Shown here piece by piece: positions 28,398 to 37,538 of a stretch of DNA of 64,000 nucleotides. The stretch is from Pseudomonas kilonensis (GTDB taxonomy: Bacteria > Pseudomonadota > Gammaproteobacteria > Pseudomonadales > Pseudomonadaceae). The DNA is taken from the NCBI RefSeq assembly GCF_001269885.1, contig NZ_LHVH01000024.1, forward strand, positions 645,161-709,160, read 5' to 3'. The notes under the pieces are model-generated. The model saw only the letters and a list, made by a program, of their open reading frames with translations, searched no databases and was not told the DNA's origin. The translations under genes and the position numbers were made by a program. Position 1 is the stretch's first letter. Each line of letters opens with the position of its first letter.

Positions 28398-29723
28398 ATG
28401 ACCCTCGCCGCCCCCGAACTGCTGGCGCCCGCCGGCACCCTGAAAAACATGCGCTATGCCTTCGCCTACGGTGCCGATGCGGTGTATGCCGGCCAGCCGC
28501 GCTACAGCCTGCGGGTGCGCAACAACGAATTCGACCATGCGAACCTGGCCTTGGGCATTGCCGAGGCCCAGGCCATGGGCAAGCGCTTCTACGTGGTGGT
28601 CAACATTGCCCCGCACAACGCCAAGCTGCGCACCTTCCTCAAGGACCTCGAGCCGGTGATCGCCATGGCGCCAGACGCGCTGATCATGTCCGACCCGGGG
28701 CTGATCATGCTGGTGCGCCGGCATTTCCCCCAGATGCCGATTCACCTGTCGGTGCAGGCCAACACGGTGAACTGGGCGAGCGTCGAGTTCTGGCAGCAGC
28801 AGGGCTTGAGCCGGATCATCCTGTCCCGGGAACTGTCCCTGGAGGAAATCGCCGAGATCCGCGAGCAGGTGCCGGCCATGGAGCTGGAAGTGTTCGTCCA
28901 CGGCGCGCTGTGCATGGCCTATTCCGGGCGCTGCCTGTTGTCCGGCTATTTGAACAAGCGCGACGCCAACCAGGGCAGTTGCACCAATGCCTGCCGCTGG
29001 AAGTACTCGGCGCAGCCGGCGGTGGAAAACGTCGTGGGCGACATTGTGCAGAGCTATCAGCCCGGGCCGACCCTGGGCCTCGGCGCGCCCACCGACCAGG
29101 TGTTTTTGCTCCAGGAAGCCAACCGCCCGGAAGAATCCATGCCGACCTTCGAGGACGAGCACGGCACCTACATCATGAATGCCAAGGACCTGCGGGCCGT
29201 GCAGCACGTCGAGCGCCTGGCGCGCATGGGTGTGCATTCGTTGAAGATCGAAGGCCGGACCAAGTCGCACTTCTATTGCGCGCGCACCACCCAGGTGTAT
29301 CGCCAGGCCATCGATGACGCGGTGGCCGGCCGGGAATTTGATCGTGGCCTGATGACCGACCTGGAGTCCCTGGCCCAGCGCGGCTACACCGAAGGTTTTC
29401 TAAGGCGCCACGTGCATGATGAGTATCAGAACTACCAGAACGGCAGTTCGGTATCAGAGCGCCAGCAGTTCGTCGGCGAACTGACCGGCGAACGGCGCGA
29501 ACGCCTGGCCGAAGTGCGGGTGAAAAACCGCTTTGACCTGGGGGACCATATGGAACTGATGACCCCAAAAGGCAACTTCCACTTCGACCTGCATCAGTTG
29601 CAGAACGTCAAAGGCCAGGGCATCGAGGTGGCACCGGGGGATGGACATGTGGTGTACGTGCCGATCCCGGATGCGGTGGATCTGCGGTTTGGGTTGTTGA
29701 TGCGCGATGTGCGCGAGCCATAG
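28398..29723 (+). CDS. trhP: tRNA 5-hydroxyuridine modification protein TrhP (peptidase U32 family, YegQ)
   Basis: TrhP (formerly YegQ) contributes to prephenate-dependent formation of 5-hydroxyuridine at tRNA position 34. The 441-residue protein starts MTLAAPELLAPAGTLKNMRYAFAYGADAVYAG. The U32 signature with conserved cysteines is seen in HGALCMAYSGRC, QGSCTNACRWKY and a downstream FYCARTTQVYR segment, consistent with an iron-sulphur site. The 36-residue shorter start fits the family better than the long frame. It is transcribed alone. Confidence 0.9.
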   Translation: MTLAAPELLAPAGTLKNMRYAFAYGADAVYAGQPRYSLRVRNNEFDHANLALGIAEAQAMGKRFYVVVNIAPHNAKLRTFLKDLEPVIAMAPDALIMSDPGLIMLVRRHFPQMPIHLSVQANTVNWASVEFWQQQGLSRIILSRELSLEEIAEIREQVPAMELEVFVHGALCMAYSGRCLLSGYLNKRDANQGSCTNACRWKYSAQPAVENVVGDIVQSYQPGPTLGLGAPTDQVFLLQEANRPEESMPTFEDEHGTYIMNAKDLRAVQHVERLARMGVHSLKIEGRTKSHFYCARTTQVYRQAIDDAVAGREFDRGLMTDLESLAQRGYTEGFLRRHVHDEYQNYQNGSSVSERQQFVGELTGERRERLAEVRVKNRFDLGDHMELMTPKGNFHFDLHQLQNVKGQGIEVAPGDGHVVYVPIPDAVDLRFGLLMRDVREP

Positions 29724-29738
29724 TCGCCACCGAACAAA

Positions 29739-29828
29739 TGTGGGAGCGGGCTTGCTCGCGAAGGCGGTGTGTCAGAAGTGAATATATTGGCTGACACACT
29801 GCATTCGCGAGCAAGCCCGCTCCCACAG
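29739..29828. repeat. REPIN, GCGGGC class with GTGTCAG/CTGACAC interior
   Basis: Inverted REP pair. The interior begins AAGGCGGTGTGTCAG and ends CTGACACACTGCATTCG, nearly the same as the elements at 38962, 50871 and 52006. Confidence 0.9.
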
Positions 29829-29877
29829 GGGACTTGTGGTGGACACAAGATACAGCATGCCAAAAATCTTTAGCTCC

Positions 29878-29988
29878 CGGCAGGAACTGCCGAAGGCTGC
29901 GATCCTTCTTTCTCGATAAGACCCGGTTGCCCAGGTAAAAACATCTGGATCGAGAGCGAAAGATCGCAGCCTTCGGCAGCTCCTGCCG
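29878..29988. repeat. Inverted repeat, GGCTGCGATC family
   Basis: GGCAGGAACTGCCGAAGGCT and its inverted partner (AGCCTTCGGCAGCTCCTGCC) enclose about 60 bases. It is related to the element at 56799-56911 through the GGCTGCGATC core. Confidence 0.85.
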
Positions 29989-29996
29989 CGGTGGGA

Positions 29997-31676
29997 TCAG
30001 ATCCGGAACTGCCCCACCAGCTTGCCCAGGCGCTGGCCCAGGTCGGCCAGGCTGCGGGAGGTCTGGGCGCCGAGTTGGGTTTCGTCGGCGACGCTGTCCA
30101 CGGCCACGGCGATCTGATGCACGCTGCGGTTGATTTCCTCGGCCACTGCGGTCTGTTCTTCGGCAGCGCTGGCGATCTGGGCGTTCATCGAGTTGATGGT
30201 GCCGATCAGTTGCGCCATGGTGTCCAGGGAGGCACCCGCCTCATTGGCCCGTTCCGAGGTGCCGTCACCGGCCTCACTGGAACGGCGCATCGCCTCCACC
30301 GCCGCGTGGGTGCCTGATTGCAGGCGGTCGATCATGCCCTGGATTTCCTGGGTGCTCTGCTGGGTCCGGCTGGCCAGGGCCCGCACTTCATCGGCCACCA
30401 CCGCAAACCCACGCCCCGCCTCGCCGGCACGCGCAGCCTCGATAGCGGCGTTGAGGGCCAGCAGGTTGGTCTGCTCGGCAATCGAACGAATCACCCCGAG
30501 CACACTGACAATCGAAGCCACGTCCTGCTGCAGGCTGTCCAGGGACACACCACTGCTGCGAATATCGTTCACCAACGCATGAATCTGCTGGATGCTGCCG
30601 GCCACCACGCGCTTGGCCGATTGCCCTTCCTCGTCGGTCTGCTGGGCCGCGACGGCGGCGCCCTGGGCGCTGCGGGCGACTTCCTGGGCCGCCGAGGACA
30701 TCTCGTTGATCGCCGTGGCGACCTGATCGGTTTCGTGGCGCTGGCGCTCCATGGCCTGCTCGGAGCGCTGGGCCTGCTCGGAAACTTGCGTCACCAGGCC
30801 GGTCAGTTGCGAGGTCATGTCGGTGATCTGCCGCACCAGGCCGTGGATCTTGTCGACGAAGCGGTTGAACGAACCGGCCAACTGGCCAAGCTCGTCCTGG
30901 CTGGTGATGGCCAGGCGACGGGTCAGGTCGCCCTCACCCGCGGCGATGTCATCGAGGTTGTCCTTCATCAGGTTCAAGGGACGCAGGATCGTGTTGGCGA
31001 GCACCAGGCCCACCACCGCGATCACCAGCAACACCACCGCGGCGATCCCGACGATGCTCAAGATCACGCCTTGCAGACGTTCATGAACCTTGGCTTCCAC
31101 CAACGCCACCTGGCCTTCGATGCCGTCCAGGTTGACCGAGCTGCCGACTGCCAGGTCCCACTTGGACAAGTATTCGGTGTAGCCGAGCTTGGGCACCAGG
31201 TCTTTGCTGTTGGGCAGTGGCGAGCTGTATTCGAGGTAGTGAGTCCCGTCCTTGGCGACTTTCACCAGGTCGCGGTTGACGTAGACCCCGTTCGGGTCGC
31301 GGTTGTCCTTGAAACTCTTGCCCACGCCATCGGGACTGTTGGCCTTGAACAGACGAATGGTCTCGGAGTCGTAGCCGAAGAAATAGCCGTCCTTGCCGTA
31401 GCTGATATTCGACAACAGCTTGATCGCCTGGGCGCGCGCTTCGTTATCGCCAGGCGCGGCGGCATCGTAGAGCGGCTTGATGGCGGTCAGGCCCACCGCC
31501 ACATAGTTCTGCAGCGTGGCCTTGGCCTCGCTGAGCAAGCGTTCGCGGGTCTGCTGGACCTCTTTACTCGCTTGCTCCTTCAAGATGAAAGCCGTGGTCA
31601 GGCTGATGATCACGGCGGACAGCAATACCGGCAGTATCGCAAGGGACAGGACTTTAGCCTTCAGGCTCAGGCGCAT
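29997..31676 (-). CDS. Methyl-accepting chemotaxis protein with Cache sensor
   Basis: This 559-residue chemoreceptor starts MRLSLKAKVLSLAILPVLLSAV. It has a first transmembrane helix (residues 8-30), a periplasmic single-Cache domain (about 35-185, including GYFFGYDSETIRLFKANSPDGVGKS), a second helix (about 190-215), HAMP (about 215-270) and a methyl-accepting domain. The CheA/CheW-binding hairpin tip is ETNLLALNAAIEAARAGEAGRGFAVVADEVR. It signals to the chemotaxis kinase. Single-Cache_2 receptors often sense small carboxylates, but the ligand is not readable here. Confidence 0.95.
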   Translation of the reverse strand: MRLSLKAKVLSLAILPVLLSAVIISLTTAFILKEQASKEVQQTRERLLSEAKATLQNYVAVGLTAIKPLYDAAAPGDNEARAQAIKLLSNISYGKDGYFFGYDSETIRLFKANSPDGVGKSFKDNRDPNGVYVNRDLVKVAKDGTHYLEYSSPLPNSKDLVPKLGYTEYLSKWDLAVGSSVNLDGIEGQVALVEAKVHERLQGVILSIVGIAAVVLLVIAVVGLVLANTILRPLNLMKDNLDDIAAGEGDLTRRLAITSQDELGQLAGSFNRFVDKIHGLVRQITDMTSQLTGLVTQVSEQAQRSEQAMERQRHETDQVATAINEMSSAAQEVARSAQGAAVAAQQTDEEGQSAKRVVAGSIQQIHALVNDIRSSGVSLDSLQQDVASIVSVLGVIRSIAEQTNLLALNAAIEAARAGEAGRGFAVVADEVRALASRTQQSTQEIQGMIDRLQSGTHAAVEAMRRSSEAGDGTSERANEAGASLDTMAQLIGTINSMNAQIASAAEEQTAVAEEINRSVHQIAVAVDSVADETQLGAQTSRSLADLGQRLGKLVGQFRI

Positions 31677-31805
31677 GCTGTTCACTCTTGTAGGTGTTAT
31701 TGGCGTGGTTAGCTGTATTAACGGCACCGCACGGCAAAACTGTAGGACAGGTTTAACCGGCTATCGCGAACGATCAGCAACTTCTTCGCTGGATTCAAAG
31801 GCCTC

Positions 31806-31899
31806 TTCGCGAGCAAGCCCGCTCCCACAAGGGATCGCTGGTGTACACATATTCTGTGTTCACAGCAGATCCAGTGTGGGAGCGGGCTTGCTCGCGAAG
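31806..31899. repeat. REPIN, GCGGGC class
   Basis: Inverted pair of REP arms in the 259-base gap between the antiporter and the chemoreceptor. Confidence 0.9.
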
Positions 31900-31935
31900 G
31901 GTGCGACTCGGTCCTTGAGCCTTGTTGAATCAGCC

Positions 31936-33258
31936 TTACAACACCATCGCCGCCACCCAACCAAACGCCAGCAGCGGCAGGTTGTAGTGGATGAAGGTCG
32001 GGACCACGGTGTCCCAGATGTGATGGTGCTGGCCGTCGATGTTCAGGCCGGAGGTCGGGCCCAGTGTCGAGTCCGAGGCAGGTGAACCGGCATCGCCCAA
32101 GGCGCCGGCGGTGCCGACAATGCAGACGATCGCCAGCGGGCTGAAGCCCAGTTGCAAGCACAGCGGCACGAAAATCGTCGCCAGGATCGGCACCGTGGAA
32201 AACGACGAGCCGATGCCCATGGTCACCAGCAGCCCCACCAGCAACATCATCAGCGCGCCAATGCCCTTGTTGTGGCCAATCCAGGCCGCCGAAGACTCCA
32301 CCAGGCTCTGGACTTCACCGGTGGCCTTCATCACTTCGGCGAACCCTGAGGCAGCGATCATGATGAAGCCGATCATCGCCATCATCTTCATGCCTTCGGT
32401 GAACAGGTCGTCAGTCTCGCGCCAGCGCACCACCCCCGACAGCGAGAAAATCAGGAACCCGACCAGAGCGCCGATGATCATCGAGTCCACCAACAGTTGC
32501 ACCGCAAACGCCGCCGCCACCGCAAACCCGGCCACCATCAGGCTCAGCGGGTTGTAGCGCACGGCCACTTGCTCGACCCGGGCAATTTTCTTCAGGTCGT
32601 AGACGCGCTTCTTGCGGTAGGAGAACAACGACAACAGCAGACCAAACACCATGCCCAACGCCGGAATGCCCATGGCGTGGGTGACGTTGATGCCGCTGAC
32701 GTCCACACCGCTGCGGGCGATGTTGGCCAGGAGGATTTCGTTGAGGAAGATATTGCCGAAACCCACTGGCAGGAACATGTAGGGCGTGATCAGGCCGAAG
32801 GTCATGACGCAGGCGATCAACCGGCGATCCAACTGCAACTTGGTCAGCACATACAAAAGCGGTGGCACCAGCAACGGAATGAAGGCGATGTGGATCGGAA
32901 GAATGTTCTGGGAAGCGACCGCGACCGTCCCCAGCAAACCGATCAGCACCCATTTGACGCCCGAACCACCCGCGGCATCCTGGCGATCCACCAGGGCCAG
33001 GGCTTTATCCGCCAGCGCGTGGGCCATGCCAGACTTGGCAATCGCCACGGCAAAGGCACCGAGCAAGGCGTAGGACAACGCCACCGTCGCACCGCCACCC
33101 AGGCCGGCGTTGAACGCCTTGAGCGTCGCTTCGATCCCCAGGCCGCCCGTGAGGCCACCCACCAACGCGCCGATAATCAGCGCGATCACCACATGCACGC
33201 GGGCCAGGCTGAGCACCAGCATGACGCCAACCGCGGCAATTACTGCATTTATCATCAT
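31936..33258 (-). CDS. Na+/H+ antiporter-family transporter (YuiF/NhaC-like)
   Basis: The 440-residue protein starts MMINAVIAAVGVMLVLSLARVHVVIALIIGALVGG. It has about twelve hydrophobic segments. Two sequence halves resemble the Na_H_antiporter families, with motifs NILPIHIAFIPLLVPPLLYVLTKL and GIGSSFSTVPILATIFVPLCLQLGFSPLAI. Members exchange sodium and protons or carry amino acids such as histidine, so the substrate is uncertain. It is upstream of the chemoreceptor on the same strand with a REPIN between them. Confidence 0.85.
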   Translation of the reverse strand: MMINAVIAAVGVMLVLSLARVHVVIALIIGALVGGLTGGLGIEATLKAFNAGLGGGATVALSYALLGAFAVAIAKSGMAHALADKALALVDRQDAAGGSGVKWVLIGLLGTVAVASQNILPIHIAFIPLLVPPLLYVLTKLQLDRRLIACVMTFGLITPYMFLPVGFGNIFLNEILLANIARSGVDVSGINVTHAMGIPALGMVFGLLLSLFSYRKKRVYDLKKIARVEQVAVRYNPLSLMVAGFAVAAAFAVQLLVDSMIIGALVGFLIFSLSGVVRWRETDDLFTEGMKMMAMIGFIMIAASGFAEVMKATGEVQSLVESSAAWIGHNKGIGALMMLLVGLLVTMGIGSSFSTVPILATIFVPLCLQLGFSPLAIVCIVGTAGALGDAGSPASDSTLGPTSGLNIDGQHHHIWDTVVPTFIHYNLPLLAFGWVAAMVL

Positions 33259-33385
33259 TACCTCAAAGCACAGCGATGGAAAGCCACCGGACAAAAAGGT
33301 CGCGACTTTGCAGCAAGCGGCGGCAAGCTGCAAGGGCCGTGGGGCGGGTTTTCAAGTCTCGTAATATTTGCAGCCATCACTCCCC

Positions 33386-33493
33386 CTGTGGGAGCGAGCC
33401 TGTGGGAGCAAAGCTTGCTCGCGATGACATCGTCACCTACAACATCTGTGCCGGCTTTAAAAATGCTATCGCGAGCAAGCTTTGCTCCCACAG
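33386..33493. repeat. REPIN, AAGCTTGCTCGCG class
   Basis: Homotypic pair of GGGAGCAAAGCTTGCTCGCG arms, with an extra partial arm (CTGTGGGAGCGAGCC) on the left. It occupies the 290-base gap between the kinase and antiporter genes. Confidence 0.9.
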
Positions 33494-33548
33494 GCCCGCC
33501 CCACCCACAGAGGCTCGCCCTACAGAGAGGGGTGCCATGAAATAGATT

Positions 33549-34862
33549 TCAGCGTTTGGGCAGTTCGATCACCACCTTCAACCCACCCCACTCACTGTCG
33601 TCCAACGCCAGCAGGCCACCCCAGGTGTCGACGATGTCCCGCACGATGCCCAGGCCCAGACCGTGTCCATCGGTCTGTTCATCCAGTCGCGTGCCGCGGC
33701 TGAACACCTGGTCGCGGCGATCCTTGGGGATGCCCGGGCCGTCGTCCTCCACAACCAGGCTGAACCCTTCGGCCGTCTCGGTCATGGTCAGGCGGACCTC
33801 GGCGTCGGCCCATTTGCAGGCGTTGTCCAGCAGGTTGCCCAACAGTTCCAGCAGGTCTTCACGATCCCAGGGCAGGTGCAGGCCTGGCGGGGCGACGTAG
33901 CTCAGGTGCAGGTGTTCGCCGTGAATCATGTTCAGCGTGGCCAGCAACCCCGGCAGCTCGGCGTCGCAGTCCAGGTGCGCGCCAGGCAAGGCATCGCCGG
34001 ACAAGCGGGCGCGGTTGAGTTCGCGGTTCAGGCGCTGGCGGACCTGCTCCAGTTGATCGAGCAACAGTTTGCGCAGCTCGGGATACGGGGCGAGCTTCTC
34101 GTTCGACGCCAGGCTTTGCAGCACCGCCAGGGGGGTTTTCAAGGCATGGCCAAGGTTGCCCAGGGCGTTGCGTGAACGCTTGAGGCTGTCTTCGGTGTGG
34201 GCCAGCAGATGGTTGATTTGCGTCACCAGCGGTTCCAGCTCCCGTGGCACCTGTTCGTCGAGTTGCGAACGTTGCCCGCGCTGCAGCTGGGCAATCTGCT
34301 CCCGCGCCCGGTCCAGCGGACGCAAGGCACGGCGCACGGTGATGCGTTGCAGCAACAGAATCAGCAGCAGCCCCGCCACCCCCAGCCCGAGGCCGATCTG
34401 CTGCATTCGGCGAAAGCTGTCGCGCACCGGCGTGTAGTCCTGGGCCACGCTGATGGAAATCGCCTGACCCAACCGCCGATAGTCGGTACGCAGCACCAGC
34501 AGCTTCTGACCTTCGGGCCCCAGTTGCAGGTTGCTGTGCAGGCCCGGGTGGTCGAGCCGGGGCAATTCCTGGTCCCACAGGGAACGGGAGCGCCAGTGCA
34601 CGTCGGCAAAATCGATGCGGAAATAATGCCCGGAAAACGGTCGCTGATAGGCCGGCGACAGGCGTCGCTCATCCAGTTGCAAGCCCTGTGGACCGCGCAC
34701 CAGGGCCACCAGCAGGTTCTCGCTGTCGTTACGCAGCCCGGCTTCCAGGTAACGCTGCAAGCCCAGCTCGAACAACCACAGGCTGGTCTGTGCCAGGACC
34801 AGGCCGACCACCACCATCACACCGATCAGGCCCAGGCTCAGGCGCCGCTGGATGGATCTCAC
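33549..34862 (-). CDS. Sensor histidine kinase of a PepSY-linked two-component system
   Basis: This 437-residue inner-membrane kinase has a first helix (about 9-30), a periplasmic sensor of about 120 residues, a second helix (about 150-172, GLGLGVAGLLLILLLQ), HAMP, and HisKA with His near 240 in GNLGHALKTPLAVLQ. The HATPase carries N and G boxes (LGNLLDNACKWA, VVEDDGPGIP). Its start overlaps the regulator stop by ATGA, so the two are translationally coupled. The operon with two PepSY proteins resembles the ferrous-iron-responsive BqsRS/CarRS locus of P. aeruginosa. The RExxE iron motif of BqsS is not seen in the sensor, so the signal is uncertain. Confidence 0.92.
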   Translation of the reverse strand: MRSIQRRLSLGLIGVMVVVGLVLAQTSLWLFELGLQRYLEAGLRNDSENLLVALVRGPQGLQLDERRLSPAYQRPFSGHYFRIDFADVHWRSRSLWDQELPRLDHPGLHSNLQLGPEGQKLLVLRTDYRRLGQAISISVAQDYTPVRDSFRRMQQIGLGLGVAGLLLILLLQRITVRRALRPLDRAREQIAQLQRGQRSQLDEQVPRELEPLVTQINHLLAHTEDSLKRSRNALGNLGHALKTPLAVLQSLASNEKLAPYPELRKLLLDQLEQVRQRLNRELNRARLSGDALPGAHLDCDAELPGLLATLNMIHGEHLHLSYVAPPGLHLPWDREDLLELLGNLLDNACKWADAEVRLTMTETAEGFSLVVEDDGPGIPKDRRDQVFSRGTRLDEQTDGHGLGLGIVRDIVDTWGGLLALDDSEWGGLKVVIELPKR

Positions 34863-35527
34863 TGCGCCTGCCCGCCGAACAGGTAACCCTGGCCGCGACG
34901 GGTTTCGATCACGCTGCGTCCCAGCTTGCGCCGCAGGTGATTGACGTGGACTTCCAGCACGTTGGAATCGCGCTCGGTTTCACCGTCGTACAGGTGTTCG
35001 GCGAGATGACTTTTGGAGAGGATCTGCTCGGGATGCAGCATGAAATAGCGCAACAGGCGAAATTCAGCCGCCGTGAGCTGGATGTCGGTGCCGTCGCGAA
35101 CCACGCATTGCCGCCCTTCATCCAGGTGCAACCCGGCCGATTTCAGCGTCGGCTGGTTGACCTGGCCGTGGGAGCGGCGCAGCAACGCCTGGATCCGCAA
35201 CTGCAGCTCTTCAGGATGAAAAGGCTTGGTCAGGTAATCGTCGGCCCCGGCCTTGAGGCCTTCGATGCGCTCGGCCCAAGACCCGCGTGCGGTAAGGATC
35301 AGCACCGGCGTGCTCAGGCCACCGGCACGCCATTGGGCCAGCACCTCGAGCCCCGGCACACCCGGCAGGCCGAGATCGAGGATGATCAGGTCGTAGGGTT
35401 CACTGCTGCCCTGATACACCGCGTCGCGACCGTCGGCGAGCCAGTCGACGGCGTAACCTTGGCGCGCAAGCCCGGCCATCAGTTCGTCGGCCAGGGGCAC
35501 GTGATCTTCCACCAGAAGCAGGCGCAT
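34859..35527 (-). CDS. OmpR-family response regulator
   Basis: The 222-residue regulator has a receiver domain (phospho-acceptor Asp51 in LIILDLGLPG, Lys in YLTKPF) and an OmpR-type winged helix (ILSKSHLAEHLYDGETERDSNVLEVHVNHLRRKLG). It is coupled to the kinase downstream (4-base overlap) and to a PepSY gene upstream (1-base overlap). It belongs to the PmrA/QseB/BqsR branch by general appearance. A TTMAG-N6-TTAAG site upstream of the operon fits autoregulation by such a protein. Confidence 0.94.
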   Translation of the reverse strand: MRLLLVEDHVPLADELMAGLARQGYAVDWLADGRDAVYQGSSEPYDLIILDLGLPGVPGLEVLAQWRAGGLSTPVLILTARGSWAERIEGLKAGADDYLTKPFHPEELQLRIQALLRRSHGQVNQPTLKSAGLHLDEGRQCVVRDGTDIQLTAAEFRLLRYFMLHPEQILSKSHLAEHLYDGETERDSNVLEVHVNHLRRKLGRSVIETRRGQGYLFGGQAQ

Positions 35528-35838
35528 CAGTCTTCCTTATCTTTGAGTAGGCGGCCGGTCGCGGCCTCCAGGTCCAATTCGCGCACGACGCCGTCGGTGT
35601 CCAGCAGCTCGACCTCATAAATATAGACGCCGTGTTTCTCCTCCAACTCGGCTTCCAGCAGTTTGGCGCCGGGGTGCAGGTCCAGCGCCTGTTGCAGCAG
35701 TTGTTCGAGCGGCAGGATCACACCCTGCTGGCGCAGTTGCAGGGCCTCGTCCTGATCCAGGTCCCGGGCCACGGCCAGCGAACAAAACGCCAGCAGCGCC
35801 AGCGTCCATCGACTATGGGCGCGTAGATTAAGCTTCAT
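35527..35838 (-). CDS. Periplasmic PepSY-domain protein (second in operon)
   Basis: This 103-residue protein has a signal peptide (MKLNLRAHSRWTLALLAFCSLAVA) and one PepSY repeat (KLLEAELEEKHGVYIYEVELLDTDGVVRELDLEAATGRLLKDKED). PepSY proteins act outside the membrane as inhibitors or modulators, and several are paired with two-component sensors. It overlaps both its neighbours by one base. A role in tuning the downstream kinase is inferred. Confidence 0.88.
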   Translation of the reverse strand: MKLNLRAHSRWTLALLAFCSLAVARDLDQDEALQLRQQGVILPLEQLLQQALDLHPGAKLLEAELEEKHGVYIYEVELLDTDGVVRELDLEAATGRLLKDKED

Positions 35839-36146
35839 TACGTATCCTGATGATTCTTGAGCACCTTACCGTTGGTGGCGTCCAATTCCAGATCCCACTC
35901 AATGCCCTTCGTATCGCGCAGATCCACCTGGTAAATGTACTTGCCGTACTCTTCGTCCAGCTCGGTATCGGTCAAGGTGGCACCAGGGTGCTCGGCCAGG
36001 GCGGCGGCGTTGAGTTTTTCGAAGGACAGGATGGTACCAGCGTCTTGCAGTTTGCGGGCTTCGTCCGCGTTCAGGTCTCGTGCATGAGCCAGGCTCGTAC
36101 CGAGTACCATGAGGGTCGCGATGATAAAGGCAGTCAGGCGGTTCAT
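35838..36146 (-). CDS. Periplasmic PepSY-domain protein (first in operon)
   Basis: This 102-residue protein has a signal peptide ending in AHA (MNRLTAFIIATLMVLGTSLAHA) and a PepSY repeat (TLTDTELDEEYGKYIYQVDLRDTKGIEWDLELDATNGKVLKNHQDT). It is clearly related to the next gene, so the pair probably arose by duplication. AAGGAGATA precedes the ATG. It is first in a four-gene overlapping operon. Confidence 0.88.
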   Translation of the reverse strand: MNRLTAFIIATLMVLGTSLAHARDLNADEARKLQDAGTILSFEKLNAAALAEHPGATLTDTELDEEYGKYIYQVDLRDTKGIEWDLELDATNGKVLKNHQDT

Positions 36147-36199
36147 GGGTTATCTCCTTTTTATAATCTTCATCGGGGGGGGGACTGTATCGGGGTGAA

Positions 36200-36215
36200 C
36201 TTAACTGAAACTGAA
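36200..36215 (-). promoter_or_regulatory. Direct-repeat box upstream of the PepSY-RR-HK operon
   Basis: Minus strand TTCAG, six bases, TTAAG. The spacing and second half match the TTAAG-N6-TTAAG repeat bound by BqsR of P. aeruginosa, with one mismatch in the first half. It lies 54-69 bases before the first gene. Confidence 0.5.
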
Positions 36216-36239
36216 TGGCCATCATGGAAGCTACATCAA

Positions 36240-36329
36240 TGTGGGAGCGAGCTTGCTCGCGATAGCGGTCTATCCGTTGATATCGATGTGACAGAACTGA
36301 CGCCATCGCGAGCAAGCTCGCTCCCACAG
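36240..36329. repeat. REPIN, GCGAGC class
   Basis: Homotypic inverted pair of GGGAGCGAGCTTGCTCGCG arms in a divergent intergenic region, immediately upstream of the regulatory box. Confidence 0.9.
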
Positions 36330-36376
36330 GGTTTTGTGTCGCTATAATCAGCCGCTTAGCCGTATTCGAGGCCGGT

Positions 36377-37456
36377 ATGACCGCCATCCACATCAAGTTT
36401 CCCGCCCTCACCCTCAAGGCCGGCCCGCGTGCATTCGAGAGGATTCGCCAAGCCGGCTTGAACGCCGCCGACGTCGGCATCCTGCCGGGTGCCGCCGGTG
36501 GCCCCAAGGCCTTGGGCATCCAGGGGCTGGACCTGGCGCTGTTCGGCGAGTGGCTGCCCGCCGCGCCCCGGGAACGCTCGCTGATCGGGGCCTCGGTGGG
36601 TGCCTGGCGCTTCGCCAGCGCCTGCCTGCCGGACGCCGCCGAGGGCATCCGGCGCCTGGGCAGTTTGTACAACGAACAAAGCTTCGCCAAAGGCGTGACC
36701 ATGGCCGGGGTCAGCCAGAGCTCGCAACGCATGCTCGAAGACTTGCTCGACGGCCGCGACGCTTCGATCCTCGATAACCCGCGATACCGGCTCAACATCA
36801 TGGTGGTCAAGAGCCACGGCCTGCTGGCCCAGGATCATCGCGGCCGGCTGGGGCTGGGGTTGTCGTCGGTGATCGCCGACAACCTGCGAGGCCGCGCGCG
36901 GCTGTCGCGGCATTTCGAACGGTTGATCATCCATGACCCGCGCCTGGCCCCGCCGCTGCATCCGTTGAATGACTTTCCGTCGCGCTTCGTTCCCTTGGCG
37001 GCCGGCAACCTGCGCCAGGCCCTGCTGGCCTCGGGCTCGATCCCGATGGTCATGGAAGGCGTGCGCGACCTGCCGGGCGCCGGGGCTGGCACCTACCGCG
37101 ACGGCGGCTTGCTGGACTATCACCTCGACCTGCCCTACAGCGGCGAGGACATCGTACTCTATCCGCACTTCACCGACCGGGTCATTCCCGGCTGGTTCGA
37201 CAAGGGCCTGCCGTGGCGCCGAGGCAACGTCGACCGCCTGCAGGACGTGTTGCTGCTGGCACCGTCCCGCGAATACCTGGCGCGCCTGCCCTACGGCAAA
37301 CTGCCGGACCGCAACGACTTCAAGCGTTTCATGGGCGATGACCCGAGCCGCCGCCAGTATTGGCGCACGGCGATGGACGAGAGCCGCCGGCTCGGTGATG
37401 AGTTCCTGGAGCTGACGGCCAACGGCGGCTTGGGCGAGCGTTTGCTGACCCTTTAG
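36377..37456 (+). CDS. Patatin-like phospholipase family protein
   Basis: This 359-residue protein has the patatin layout: a glycine-rich oxyanion segment (LPGAAGGPKALGIQGLDL), the nucleophile elbow GASVGAW with Ser73, and the dyad Asp in the D-G-G motif (TYRDGGLLDYHLDL). It has no signal peptide, so it probably acts on lipids in the cytoplasm. The substrate and role are unknown. A GAGG site precedes the start. It is upstream of queD on the same strand (82-base gap), with no obvious functional link. Confidence 0.85.
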   Translation: MTAIHIKFPALTLKAGPRAFERIRQAGLNAADVGILPGAAGGPKALGIQGLDLALFGEWLPAAPRERSLIGASVGAWRFASACLPDAAEGIRRLGSLYNEQSFAKGVTMAGVSQSSQRMLEDLLDGRDASILDNPRYRLNIMVVKSHGLLAQDHRGRLGLGLSSVIADNLRGRARLSRHFERLIIHDPRLAPPLHPLNDFPSRFVPLAAGNLRQALLASGSIPMVMEGVRDLPGAGAGTYRDGGLLDYHLDLPYSGEDIVLYPHFTDRVIPGWFDKGLPWRRGNVDRLQDVLLLAPSREYLARLPYGKLPDRNDFKRFMGDDPSRRQYWRTAMDESRRLGDEFLELTANGGLGERLLTL

Positions 37457-37538
37457 TCAGCACGGTCGCGCACCGCCGTTATCAAACTGATAAACTGCGC
37501 CGCCTGCCTCGCGACCGCTATCTAAAGAGCCCGAACCT

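Noticed and set aside
27189..29270. A 693-codon reading of the permease gene extending over trhP
   Set aside because: The N-terminal 340 residues are antisense to trhP; the family N-terminus and a ribosome site place the start at 28250.
29739..29828. Possible CRISPR-like spaced repeats among the many intergenic repeats
   Set aside because: The repeats are inverted pairs scattered singly between genes with no regular direct array and no cas genes nearby.
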